Part shown: one piece after another, positions 20,865 to 31,169 of the stretch
Numbering within the stretch: position 1 is the stretch's first letter
Layout of the letters: the number at the start of each line of letters is the position of its first letter
Assembly (NCBI GenBank): GCA_030374805.1
Contig: JARGSG010000106.1
Coordinates: 1-64,000, forward strand
Direction: 5' to 3'
DNA from: Gracilaria gracilis
Taxonomy: Eukaryota; Rhodophyta; Florideophyceae; Gracilariales; Gracilariaceae
Length of the DNA: 64,000 nucleotides
Program-made: the position numbers and the translations under genes
The notes under the pieces: generated by a model
Seen by the model: only the letters and a program-made list of their open reading frames with translations
Told to the model about the DNA's origin: nothing
Database searches by the model: none

Positions 20865-23047
20865 GGTTGTTATAAACAGTTGGCATAGCAACGAACCTGA
20901 CAGTCAAAATCCTTGAGGTCACCACGAGGCGATGTCCTACGCGGGGCGGCTACTTGTAGGAAGAAGAGAACCGTGGCTCAGATTCCTACGAAAGCTTGGA
21001 GACAATTTGCCAGTTGAACGAGTCCTCGGCTAATCTGCACGCGAAACAGGAAAGAGCTTCGCCGTTCTAAGGCGCAAGTGAAAAAATAGGGTAGCGAGCC
21101 CTAAGTTGTTGCTGGCAAAATGCGTTCGATCATTCGTCCGCCGAGGAGTTGTTTTGCCTCTTGTAATGTCATTAGCTGACTGTATTATAACATTTGATTA
21201 TAGATAGTACTGCTGCTGGTAGGAAGAGTCTGAAGAAACCATGAAAGTTATCCATAGCTTTATAGAAAATTTGGAATCAAGTGTAGTGAAGTAGATAACT
21301 AACCTGCACCCTTTTCACCTAGGGCTGCTCTGCACTGCTTTCTTACCGAATTGGATACAGGATATGTTGCAAAGATTATCGTAATGATGATAGGGTGCTG
21401 CAGTTAGCAAGTAGACCATCAGTACACTTCATGCTGATTATACATAGTTGCAAGAGCGGAGGACAGTTTCTTTGAATTTGTAAGGTTAACCAGCCTACAA
21501 AAGTCAGCTTATTCAAAACTGTGTAGACGATCTTCATGATCGTTTTGGTTGTGAAGATATTCTTCTGTTTAATCGTGGACCGCAGTTCTTTGTCAATAGA
21601 CTGCAGTAAAGCTCTTATATAAAATTTTTCTCTCTTTAAGAAGGCGAAAAATCTCTGTGGCTCTTGTCTAATCATGTTTGTAACCGAAGATCTTTGAACG
21701 ATGCCTCTAGGTCTCTGCCACAGTTAACTCTAGTAATTGCGCAGAGATTGCATCTTCGCACAACAACAATCGGTTTATGAATTTCAAACATTATTCCCGT
21801 GATACGGCGATAACCTCAAATGCTTTTATTTAGATAAAAAAATAGATCTTTAACAGATATCCTTGGTACCTAAGGAAGAATGAATACATATCGATAAACA
21901 AATGAAAAGCAGACATAACAAGCATATGTAAAGATTATTTCAATAGCAGAACCACAATTCACAACCAGAAAACATTAGTAGTTAATAAGTACTAATTTTT
22001 TCTGGATATGATTTGTGGGTCGGAACCAGTGGTTCTTGAAGCAGTACATTTTCAGCAAGGGTCGATATTTTCCACAACCGAAACTCATAAGTTTGGATTG
22101 ATAGTATCCTCACCTGCGCCAATATTGTGCAAATTTGGTGTCATTTGTAGCGTTTCTGTGTATTTTTGCGATTTTCAGTTATTTATTCACCCAAATAAAA
22201 TAAACGGCTACGAATTTGGTAGTAAAACTGTCGGTCTTCTGCCCTCAGGGGATTCTATAATATGGGTTGATCAGGGAAAGCCACACAAAACATAAAAATA
22301 TCGCCGTAATGTTTCTATCCCCACCCATACTTAGACCTAGCAATACTCCATATATTTGTCTATTTCTCGCAAAACCTTTTGACAATAATACCGTCCGAAC
22401 ATATTTTTCTATTTTGCCCAACATCATGTTTAGCCAAAATGCTCTTTATAGTTTTTTTCGGCTGAATGCCTGTTGCCATGTTCATGTGGGTCCTGGTAGC
22501 TTTTTTCGAGCAAAATACCAAACAGTTTTGGAAATTGTCTTAAAAAAACACTCGCATCTGGCACATGATTTTGATTTTTGCTTTTTTCTTTTATACGGGT
22601 ATTATAATTTTTAACATTTCAGGAGAAGCAATCGATATTAGTTTTAGCTCTAGATATATGATTTGTGCAGGTAATCGCCGGACCATTCGGTAGAATAGAG
22701 ACTTATATTTTGAAGCATTATAATTTGGCTTTACACGGTAGTTAGTATTCCTTTCCGATATATTTCCTCCAGAACGAAAGGAATTCTGACAAATGACGTA
22801 TGTAGCATATCAACAGAAAGTAAGGTTCCCAAATACCAATTTGTGGTTCATCATTATTTTCATCAGCGCCTGTCGTCCTGGTCGGCGTATTTGTTATAGA
22901 TTTCTAAATAAATACAAAATACCACAAACTCATTCGTTCGAAGCTATTGCGACTACTATTACAGAGGGTGCCCAAAACCTCCCGTAGACTAACATGTTTT
23001 AGTGTTACAAGTGCCATAAAAAAGTACTTATTTACATATTGATATCG
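20865..23047. other. Intergenic; becomes strongly AT-rich from about 21,660
   Basis: Up to about 21,400 the base composition matches the neighbouring genes. From about 21,660 to the Copia insertion the DNA drops to roughly one third G+C, with A/T homopolymers. Open stretches at 22,008-22,295 and 22,267-22,614 have no recognisable domain and biased composition. No tRNA or rRNA gene was seen. The AT-rich text resumes beyond the Copia element (30,465-30,680), so the two parts were contiguous before that insertion. Confidence 0.6.
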
Positions 23048-23052
23048 ACGTC

Positions 23053-23265
23053 TGTCGCTCCACAAAGAGCTTGTGTCACGTAAAGGGCCAAGACCGCGTA
23101 GGACTTTCGTCTACTACGAGGCAAGTATGGCTTTGTTACGTTGTTGTTAACTTTACTCATGTAGGAGAAGGAAAGACGAGCCGCCTACTTGTAGGCATGA
23201 AACTCTGACGACCTTTCATGCCCGCGACCTCTGACGAGTCACTCGCCGTGACTGTCAGTTCATCA
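23053..23265 (-). repeat. 3' LTR of the Copia element
   Basis: A 213-bp repeat of the 5' LTR, about 8% diverged, with the target duplication ACGTC immediately outside it at 23,048-23,052. Between it and the end of pol (23,266-23,538) a segment of about 35 bp with core ACAAAGTGGTACCCAAATA is repeated directly near 23,331 and 23,390. Confidence 0.93.
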
Positions 23266-23538
23266 CTCACAGTTTTCCAAAACAGAGGTCCGATGTACCC
23301 TAGACATGAGTACATGACAATGAAAACAAAGTACAAAGTGGTACCCAAATAAAGAGAACAGAAGTAAAAAAAGCGAAAGAACTAAAAATACAAAGTGGTA
23401 CCCAAATACAGAAAACAAGACACAAAAAGAGATGAGTTTGAAAAGGGATGCGTTATCATCAGTTGAAAACGCTTTGGTCATTACGAACGACCCATTGATT
23501 GATGGCATGGTCCATGATGCCGGTAGTTAGAAGTTTGA

Positions 23539-26006
23539 TCAGGGAACTGCAAGGCTTTGGTTTGTAAGACCATCAGCTGGATTATTCTTTCCTGAGATGT
23601 GTCCTATGTCTGAAATCTCCAGCTGCTGATAGGCTTCTCTTGCTGTATGCACGTCAATCATAAATCTTTTTTCTGAAATAAAAGAGTTCTTAACGATTGT
23701 ATCAAAGAGAGACTTGCTGTCCGTCAACATACAAAGTCGCAAGGGTCGATTCAAGATAGATTGCAAGTCAAATCGCAGCATGAAAGCGACATCAAAACCG
23801 TCAGCAAACGCATATATTTCACCACCAAGAACACTTCGAACAACGCGTCGAGATTTGTACGAACGGTAAGAGAGTATGTTACACCGGTTGTACTTATCAC
23901 AAAGTGTGACGATGTAGCCGAGTTGAGAAGACTGGTCCGGATTGTTGGCAAATAAGGAGTCCGTGTAAACTCGGATATACAGGGAGTCAAGGTCGAGAGG
24001 TTGTTGAACAATGCCTTGTTCGGATGAATCTTGGACGTACTGTATCGTGCGGTTCAGGTCGTTGGCGTGTTCTATAGAGAATGAGGGTTCAGTGACTTGG
24101 GCGAGTTGCGCTACGCGGCATAATATGTCCGGACGAGTGTGGGTGATCCAGCCTAAAGACATCAGTTTCGACTTGAAGTCTGAAAACGATGGGTTCGAGG
24201 GTAGGGCGCTGAGTTTGGCGACTTACTTCCGCTGGTGTAGACAAAAACCTTTGTCCGTAGTGGATATTTCCAATCCAGCAAACATAAAGTGGTCCAACGT
24301 TTTGCCTTTTGATTCAAAGCGGTCCGAGGTAACTTGTGTAGAATCCATGAAGGCTTGAGTTCCAGATAGCATTGAGTCGTCAACATATGTGCCAGCCAAT
24401 CCAGCGAGTTTGCCATTAACGTGCCTGAAGAACAGAGAAAAATCCCCAACTGCTTGGGACATATGCAGATCGTTTCGCATGTGCTCTGACAAAGTGTAGT
24501 TCCAGTACTCTCCACTTTCTGTAAGACCGTACAGTGGGCGCAAGAGCTTGAGTAGTTGGTTGGGTGCGAGCTCGAGCTCCTTAGTTGGTTTGATGTATAT
24601 GTCGCGCATGAGTTGGGTAGCCGACTGGATGTACGCCTGGGTGATATCGGTTGACCAGATGCGAAAACCAAAAATCGCGGCGATGGCGAGTGTGGAGCAA
24701 CGCTTTTTGCGGGAAAAGCGCAGGCCCACGAAGACGTTCGGAATCTTCACCTCGACGGGGCAGCACAGCGAACGGAGCACTCCGGGAATGACACAGCTAA
24801 GCCGGGTGTAAATCCGAGGTCAAACCACCACGACAAGCGTCGGAGCGTTAGGCTGATTAGTAGTCGTTAGAGATCCACGTGTTCAAACGGTCACGAGATG
24901 AGTCCTCGAAAGAGAGTAGCACGGCAACGACAAGGTGTCGGAAACGGGCCACTGAGAACAGGGCAAAAAGGCAAACCCAAAAAGGGGAGAAAGCAAACCA
25001 CCAGAGTGGGGAAAAGAGAGAGAGAATAAAGCAAACCCAATACAGGGGCGAGTATACGACAATAGGTCGGAACGAGACACACAAATAGTGGTTATACTCT
25101 GAGCGCCACAAGGGTGGGTAACTATACGTGAACAACGCAGTCGTCACTCCACTTGGAGGTGAACAATCCGCGAAGGCGTGATAGTTAGAGCCAGAAGCCC
25201 TTGCTTGGAAAGGGGCAGTTTAATTGGGGGGGCGGTGCTCAACCCTCTAAGTACGGAGCTCGGCGCACCACTGACAGTGGGTGCGCCGGGCAAAATAATC
25301 TATAAAATATCTAAGTAAATACAGCAATGCTGGGTGCACTGCCTCTGGCATATGCGTGCTACACGTGTGCTAGTCACACCCGCTAAGCGGCGCCTCGAGC
25401 CGTGCAATCCACGTGTACATGTGTGGAAATTACCTCAGCGAGGCGACACGCTAATAGCGGTGTAGCTCATATATATCTACTAACGCATGATGCGGAAATT
25501 AACTAAGTACCTCTAATCGCCTCCAAAGAGTGTTGTCCTTCAGCGAGAATGACACGGATGGAAGTCTGTTGGAGAGTTTTTGAGTTGTGAACAATGCTGT
25601 TCTTCTCTCGGTCCATGTGGCCTTGAGCTATGAATCGGGCTTTGTAAAGAGGCTGATTGGTGTCGACGTTCTTGATGCTTAGAACGAAGCGTCCACCAAG
25701 TATATTGGCGTCGTAGGGGAGGTCTTCGCGACAGACAACCGTCCAAGTTCCGCGTTTGAGGAGGCCAGCGAGTTCCTTCTGTTTGGCTGGTACGAATCGT
25801 GGGTCTTGATTACGCTTGTCGCCGAAGGGTATAACTTCCGTGATAAGTATGCCATGGGGTGTTTGCGATGCTGGAACCTGGTTGGGGTTTGGCATAGGAT
25901 TCGGCGGGGAACGGAAAGCAGACAGTTGATTGTGAATCGTACTGAGAGTATGTTCATCTGTGGAAACAGAGGCGGGAACAACCTGTGCTATGTTGAACTG
26001 AGCCAT
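23539..26006 (-). pseudogene. Copia pol, reverse transcriptase and RNase H, split by a solo LTR
   Basis: The start of the Copia reverse transcriptase (LYKARFIAQGH, about 25,640) lies right of the solo LTR. The rest (STDITQAYIQS; LLRPLYGLTESGEYW; YVDDSMLSG) lies left of it at about 24,660-24,370. RNase H motifs follow at 23,540-24,160 (YTDSLFANN, LTDSKSLFD, ISGKNNPADGLT). Fossil; the insertion alone shows that the copy is not whole. Confidence 0.9.
24691..25542 (+). mobile_element. Solo LTR (852 bp) nested in the Copia element
   Basis: The block starts TGTGGAGCAACGC and ends GTTGTCCTTCA, that is TG...CA. It is flanked on both sides by GCGAG (24,686-24,690 and 25,543-25,547), a 5-bp target duplication. 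It lies exactly where the Copia reverse-transcriptase text is interrupted, and no internal retrotransposon genes are present. This is what recombination between the two LTRs of a full element leaves behind. Its first ~120 bp resemble the start of the LTR at 9,244 (minus), so the two families are related. A hairpin (GGCGCACCACTGACAGTGGGTGCGCC split by its loop) lies near 25,260-25,288. Confidence 0.92.
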
Positions 26007-27505
26007 TCTTTTGTCTTGTTTGACAAAGATCTGTTTACCAACGACTTTGATGACAGGGAATGGTCCAGTGAATTGCTTTGAGCCTTCTCGGTAGACGTAT
26101 ACAGAATCTCCAGGTACAATGATGTACTTCGAGACGGAGGGAGTCTAGAGCGAAGAGCACGATCGATTCGTAGCCAGGCGACAATTGAGGCATATTCTGT
26201 TCGTGCGGACTGAAGGGTATTCATACGGCTTCGTTGGTCTGGTAAGGAAGAGTTGACGTCTGGAAACTGCGGAAGAGAACCGAAAACTAAGAGCGATGGG
26301 ACGCAACCTTCGGGGCCGACGGTGTCATTCATGGCTTTGATGGCCAGGCGGAGGACGAGCGTCTTATCGAGGTCAGAAGCGTCATGTCGTATTTTGCGAT
26401 ATATGCGTCGTAGCGGTTCGTGATACCTTTCCCCTAGTCCCAACGAGTTGTGTGATTCAACGCCACTAATTTTGAGGCCGATACCGTGGTCACTGGTCAG
26501 CTTGTGCAAACGTGCGGAGGTAAACACAGATCCAGAGTCGGTACGGAAGCAGTTGGGGTGCCCAACATACACTGTGGACCAGCAGAGTGTATATGCGTTC
26601 CAGACGTCGTTCACGGAGTGACCAGTGAGAAACATGGCATTGGAGTATCCGGTACCAATGTCGACGACATGTAGGACTGCCTTCCCGTCTAGCCAGAAAA
26701 GGTCGAGTGCGATTTCGTGGTTGAAGACGACATCATCCGCTGGCATGGCAACTCGAAAACGGAGTGGCTTAGACGAGAATGTGGTGCAAGTAGTACACGC
26801 ATTGGAAATTTCGTCTAGGATCTTGCGGGTGGCGGGAGTGAGTTGTTCTGGGCGGGCGCGTTGTATGAGGTTGTACAGTTTCTGTGCCGAGGGGTGGAAG
26901 AAGTGGTAGTGAAGACGTCGTAACTCTGGGATGGAGTAGAAGGCCGATGCGTAAGCATATGCGATTGAAGATGCGGCTGCACGGAGTGCGTCAGTGTCCC
27001 AAGTCCAGTAAAGATAGCCACGGTGGCGCATGAGGCGTTCGGTCCAGACCTCGACTTTGGAGCGCAATGTATCAGCGTGCATATCCAATACAAGGCGATA
27101 GTGGGTGCAGACGTCAAGGCCGAGCAGGAATGGAAGGGGCACGTCAACGACGTATGCGTGGACTGTGATGTTGGTTCCAATACTTGTGGAAAGGGTGATG
27201 TCAGTGGATCCGATGCTGTTCTGTTCCCCGTCTCCGAAACGAAAGCTCATACTGGTGGGTTGCATTTTCATTGGTGTTTGGAGGATCTCGCAGAGGGCGA
27301 GGAGTTGCGGTTTGCCAATTACGCTGCGGGAAGCACCGGAGTCGACGAGTGCGCCGTCGAAAGTGACGGAAGGGGAATCCAAGGCAAGTGCTATTTCGGA
27401 GAGATATATATGTGGGATGTGGATGATGTCCGATGCAATTGTTTGGGATCGATATCGAGTAAGAAGGGCGATTCGCCGTGGGAGGGGCGAGAGGCAGTGC
27501 AGCAT
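25988..27505 (-). pseudogene. Copia pol, protease and integrase part
   Basis: An aspartic protease motif (LVDSGASRSVIGK) lies near 27,350. It is followed by a HHCC zinc module (HYHFFHPSAQ...CTTC, about 26,900-26,770) and the integrase core. The core has an acidic residue in ALDLFWLDG (about 26,700), FRTDSGSVF (about 26,540) and the GLGERYHEPLRR block (about 26,430), matching the D,D-35-E positions. Integrase before reverse transcriptase is diagnostic of Ty1/Copia. Part of a fossil element. Confidence 0.9.
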
Positions 27506-27684
27506 AGCATTCTTGACTCGTCGGAGTAGTGAACTTCGATCAGGGGGAATGGGTTCATCCGCAGGTGGAGGGTCGGAGGGTGTGGTCGAAGCAGGGACTG
27601 GAAAGTTGTCTGTGTGGTCTTCCGATATGTCCGGTTCAGGCGGCCGTGGTGAAATGGGAGGCAGATGGCCAGGTTGGCTCCCTT

Positions 27685-30090
27685 CTAAAAAGGCTGATCG
27701 GAGAAGTCTGGATGTTGCATGGTGGCATGGAAATTTGCAGAGTCAGTGGCTGTTTGTATGAAGTAGGTAGGGGTCGTGTCGGTGCTATCTTCGTTTTGGT
27801 CGGGCGGACTGTCTTGCGTGTTGGGTTCGGTAGGGTCTGTGCCATCATCGTGATCTTCATGGTCGGAGGGGACGTCTTCGGTGTTGTCTGTGATTGGTTC
27901 CAGATCATCCTGGAGGACGTAGTACGCGCCGCGTGTTCCACGGGAGTGGTTGAAATGGCGACGAATACGGTACATCTGACGGGGTTGTCGCTGAGAGTTG
28001 TAATTGTTACGACGGTAATCATTGTGGTAGGAATTGTGGTGCGGGCGTCGGTGTTCCTTGGAACTGGGTGAGTCCGAACTACGTGCCTGGCGGTGATGCT
28101 GGCCACGGTTAGAATAGCGACCGAAGCGGGGGTTCGTGTAGAAGGCTCCGTTGGCCGGGTTGGTCTGCACCGGGTTGTTCGAAGTACGAGCAACATTTTT
28201 CTGAAGGACATGCGCCAGAGCACCTGAAAGGGCGGTGAAGGTCGGTAGTTCTGCCGTAGTACGATCAAGAGTTGCGGTTGCCCAAGGTTGGTGTTTCACT
28301 GTCTTCGAAAGTATGAGCCTCTTTTGATAGTCGTCTTGACGCTGAAAGGGAATACGGGGAAACAGTTCTTCGATCTTAGTCGTGAGTTTGGCGAAGGCGT
28401 CATTGAGGGAGGCGTCATGGCTTGTGAACTCTTCGAACGTTAGAGCCTGTAGTTTTGCAAGTATACGGGCTTGAGCTGTCTCGTTATTGAAATATTATTC
28501 CAAAATTTTTGTAGCCTCATCGTAATCCCGCACTTTACCCTTGACATGTTGGCGGAAAATTGTGCGAGCTCCACCAGTGAATAGGTTGTTCAAGAAACCT
28601 AAGGCTTCGGATTTGCTGCATATGTAGTTCTGTGCGATATCTTCGAAGATTTCCTTCTTTTCTGGCCATGAATCGTCGATAGTGCTACTGTAGCGATTGG
28701 ACGCATCTTTGTATGCGGTGGAGAAGGCAACAGCCAGTTTGGATTGACGGTCTGCAGGGCTTCGGTTAGCGGACTGTGTGGCATGGTGACCATGTGTACT
28801 CTGATTTTGTGATGGGTGATGAGAGGGAACTGGCACTGAATGGTTCGGAGGAGCATGGGCTGGTGTTCGATGGTGGGCAGGGGGGCGGGCTGCATTCGGC
28901 ATACGATAATCAACGCTGTTGCGTTGCAATCGGTTAGCAGTTTGATTTGATGGAGGGACACAGGGGAGGTTATGCACGTGTTCGTAGATGTTAGACGCAG
29001 CAGGCGAGACAGGGCCATGGGTATTCACGTTGTCTTCAAAGGTCAAACGTTGGACTGCCTGTTGAACGGCGTACTCTTGAGGTGTTATGGAGGTGGGAAT
29101 GGAATGCTGTTGTGCATGGTGGGGGGTATGCAAAACGGGATGACCATTGATGGGTGACGTTTGCGTCACTGCACCATACTGTGTAGGCGCTAACGATAAA
29201 CCAGAAAGACTGATGGGGCGATTTGGGTCCGGGGTGATGCGGTTGTGTACGATGAATTCGACAACTGCACGTTCATGTTGGTATTCATTGCCAAACCATA
29301 TAAGTCGAACCAGTCGTAGGGCTCGAGATTTCTTCTCTCCAGTGGCGTACGGCGGGATGGAAATTTCGAGCTCAATGAACTTATCGGTTAGTGCTGTGTC
29401 GTACAAATACCGATAAGGTGTGGGGTCCGCCTGGTAGAGGGAGCGCGCGAGGGCTCAACCTAAAGGGGAAAAACACACAACCAATATGGTAGTAGGGCAC
29501 CTGAAACCCGCAGGGGCAAACGGCGGGGCAACTAGTCTAGACCGTGTAGGTGTACGGTAGTAGACGTCGACGCGCGGTAAAACCTGAATAGTAATAGAGT
29601 AGTAAGTGACCAAGATGGTATAGTTACTGCCCTAATGGTGCCTCACTTTATAATACCCGAGGGGGAAGGCGAGGTGCACCACAATATATACAAGGTGCAC
29701 CGACGCCGATCTCCCATGCGGGCATGACGTCATCGGCTGTGCCCATGACCTACTGTCATGGGCCAGCAATGCTAAACTATCCTAGACTATAAATTAGAAA
29801 TTAGAAATTATAAAATACAGAATACCAATTGGGTACAGTGCAGCCAGCAAGGCGCACCAGTAGACCCACGTGGCACCAACCCATTGAGGTCTCATTGTAC
29901 TACATGCTGTGTAGATATTCAGACGTGCGCAAATCTCAGGGTGCACAAAAACTTCAGGTGTGAAGTCTTGCTGCATCGCTTCGATAAAAGCATTACCGTT
30001 GATCTGTGAGCCACAACGAGTTAAGAAATCTTTTACTGTGTCCACGAAACGTTTCTGTAGCTCATTCGGGAAGTTTGAGCGAGCGCACAA
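27685..30090 (-). pseudogene. Copia gag region, interrupted by a non-coding block
   Basis: The N-terminal part (about 29,832-30,090) and the main part (28,495-29,432) are helical and charged at the ends, with a His/Pro/Gln-rich middle. A basic Arg/His/Asn-rich stretch followed by an acidic tail (27,685-28,299) resembles the nucleic-acid-binding end of gag. No CCHC knuckle was seen. Position between the 5' LTR and the protease supports gag. A ~395-bp block (about 29,437-29,831) separates the first two parts. Fossil, broken. Confidence 0.65.
29437..29831. repeat. Non-coding insertion inside Copia gag, possibly another solo LTR
   Basis: Gag-like coding character stops at about 29,832 and resumes at about 29,436, while the block between has none. 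GGTA occurs at both borders (29,433-29,436 and 29,832-29,835) and could be a short target duplication. The block contains a hairpin (GCCCATGACC...TCATGGGC, about 29,739-29,762) and a tandem AAATTAG run (about 29,790-29,810). Clear TG...CA ends with a 5-bp duplication could not be fixed, so identity is open. Confidence 0.4.
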
Positions 30091-30246
30091 ACTCAGGAGA
30101 CGAAAGGGTGTGGCGGCTTATCCGTCGATGGGTGCCGGAGTTGCGTTTTGGGTTACGGGCGGCGGTGGAGTCTGTGGCGCAGGTTGCACATGAGAATTTT
30201 TGTCGCTCATTTTTTGTTTCAAGCTTTCTGCAAGCAGATTTGGGAA

Positions 30247-30459
30247 TGTCGCTCTGCAAAGAGCTTGTGTCACGTAAAGGGTCAAAACTGCGTAGAACGT
30301 TCGTCTACTATGAGGCAAGTATGGCTTTGTTACGTTAATGTTAACGTTACTCATGTAGGGGAAGGAAAGGAGAGCCGCTTACTTGTAGGCATGAAACTCT
30401 GACGATTTTTCATGCCCGCGACCTCTGACGAGTCACTCGCCGTGACTGTCAGTTTATCA
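30247..30459 (-). repeat. 5' LTR of the Copia element
   Basis: A 213-bp direct repeat of 23,053-23,265 with TG...CA ends. It lies upstream of gag on the minus strand and is therefore the 5' LTR. It adjoins the target duplication ACGTC at 30,460-30,464. Confidence 0.93.
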
Positions 30460-30464
30460 ACGTC

Positions 30465-31169
30465 TTCTAGCAATGTTCAATGTAGCAGTGATGAAAAGGG
30501 CCACATCGTTTTAAAGCATATTATTTTCTATGTTTTTAGAGAAAAAGACATGATAGTTCCTCAACCATTTTGAGAATAAAAATATTCGTAAATTGGAATT
30601 CTGGGGTTTCTCTCGTCGTCGGAACCCCCATGATTTTTTGTTTTGGGGTATTTTAATTGAAATCCACTTCCCGTAGCCCATATCACAAAACCTCAGATGA
30701 TGATGAAAGCGATAGCCGAGAGAACGAAGCCAGACGTCCGCCCGGCCGTCTGGCTTCTTTTTTGTTGCTGAGCACTTCGTGTCCACGTACCGTCTATCAC
30801 GGAGCATTGGGTGCTCATTGAAGTAAGTCCCTGCACGTTTATTGGTCTACATTCAATCTATTTCCTGCACTGGGTTCGTCGTGTGTTTTCGCCCGCGACA
30901 GTATGACACGTTGTACATGTACATGTGTCGTCGCTGTACAGAATCTATCTCCTGCGTTGGACACAAGCGACCAGCCGTATGGATCACGGACGATGACGAC
31001 GCGCATTCCAGCATCAGCGTTGCCGCTCGTCGTCTGCTCTTGTCTGCGTGAACCCCACGGCCGTCTGCGCGCGGGCGACGACTCGCTTGAGTCCAGCCGA
31101 GGCATCTGCAGCTAGTCAGTCTCTGTGCGACATGAACTGAGCCGTTCGAACAGCTGCGCCACTTCCATC
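30465..31169. other. Intergenic upstream of the Lon gene
   Basis: 30,465-30,680 is AT-rich and continues the block that lies left of the Copia element. From about 30,720 composition returns to normal. A short GC-rich inverted repeat (GCCAGACGTCCGCCCGG...CCGTCTGGC, about 30,729-30,754) precedes the probable promoter and 5' leader of Lon. No gene was seen. Confidence 0.5.

Larger units (their letters stand above)
23053..30459 (-). mobile_element. Complete Ty1/Copia LTR retrotransposon, old, carrying nested insertions
   Basis: The two ends are 213-bp direct repeats starting TGTCGCTC and ending ATCA, the canonical TG...CA. They are flanked by the 5-bp duplication ACGTC at 23,048-23,052 and 30,460-30,464, which fixes the borders. 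Between them on the minus strand lie gag, then pol in Copia order: protease, integrase, reverse transcriptase, RNase H. The two LTRs differ at about 18 of 213 positions by eye, mostly C/T and G/A, so the insertion is old. A solo LTR sits within the reverse-transcriptase region and another non-coding block within gag. The copy looks broken, with several breaks, and is treated as a fossil. Confidence 0.95.

Noticed and set aside
22008-22614. Two plus-strand ORFs in the AT-rich block
   Set aside because: Amino-acid composition follows base composition and no family signature was seen; not supported as genes.
24727-24812. Apparent coding continuity of the Copia reverse transcriptase into the solo LTR start
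   Set aside because: The GCGAG duplication and TG...CA ends place this stretch in the inserted LTR; similarity to the 9-kb LTR confirms that it is not coding.
31125-31169. Upstream non-ATG extension of the Lon frame
   Set aside because: The upstream codons lack an ATG, and the ATG at 31,170 opens a good mitochondrial presequence.
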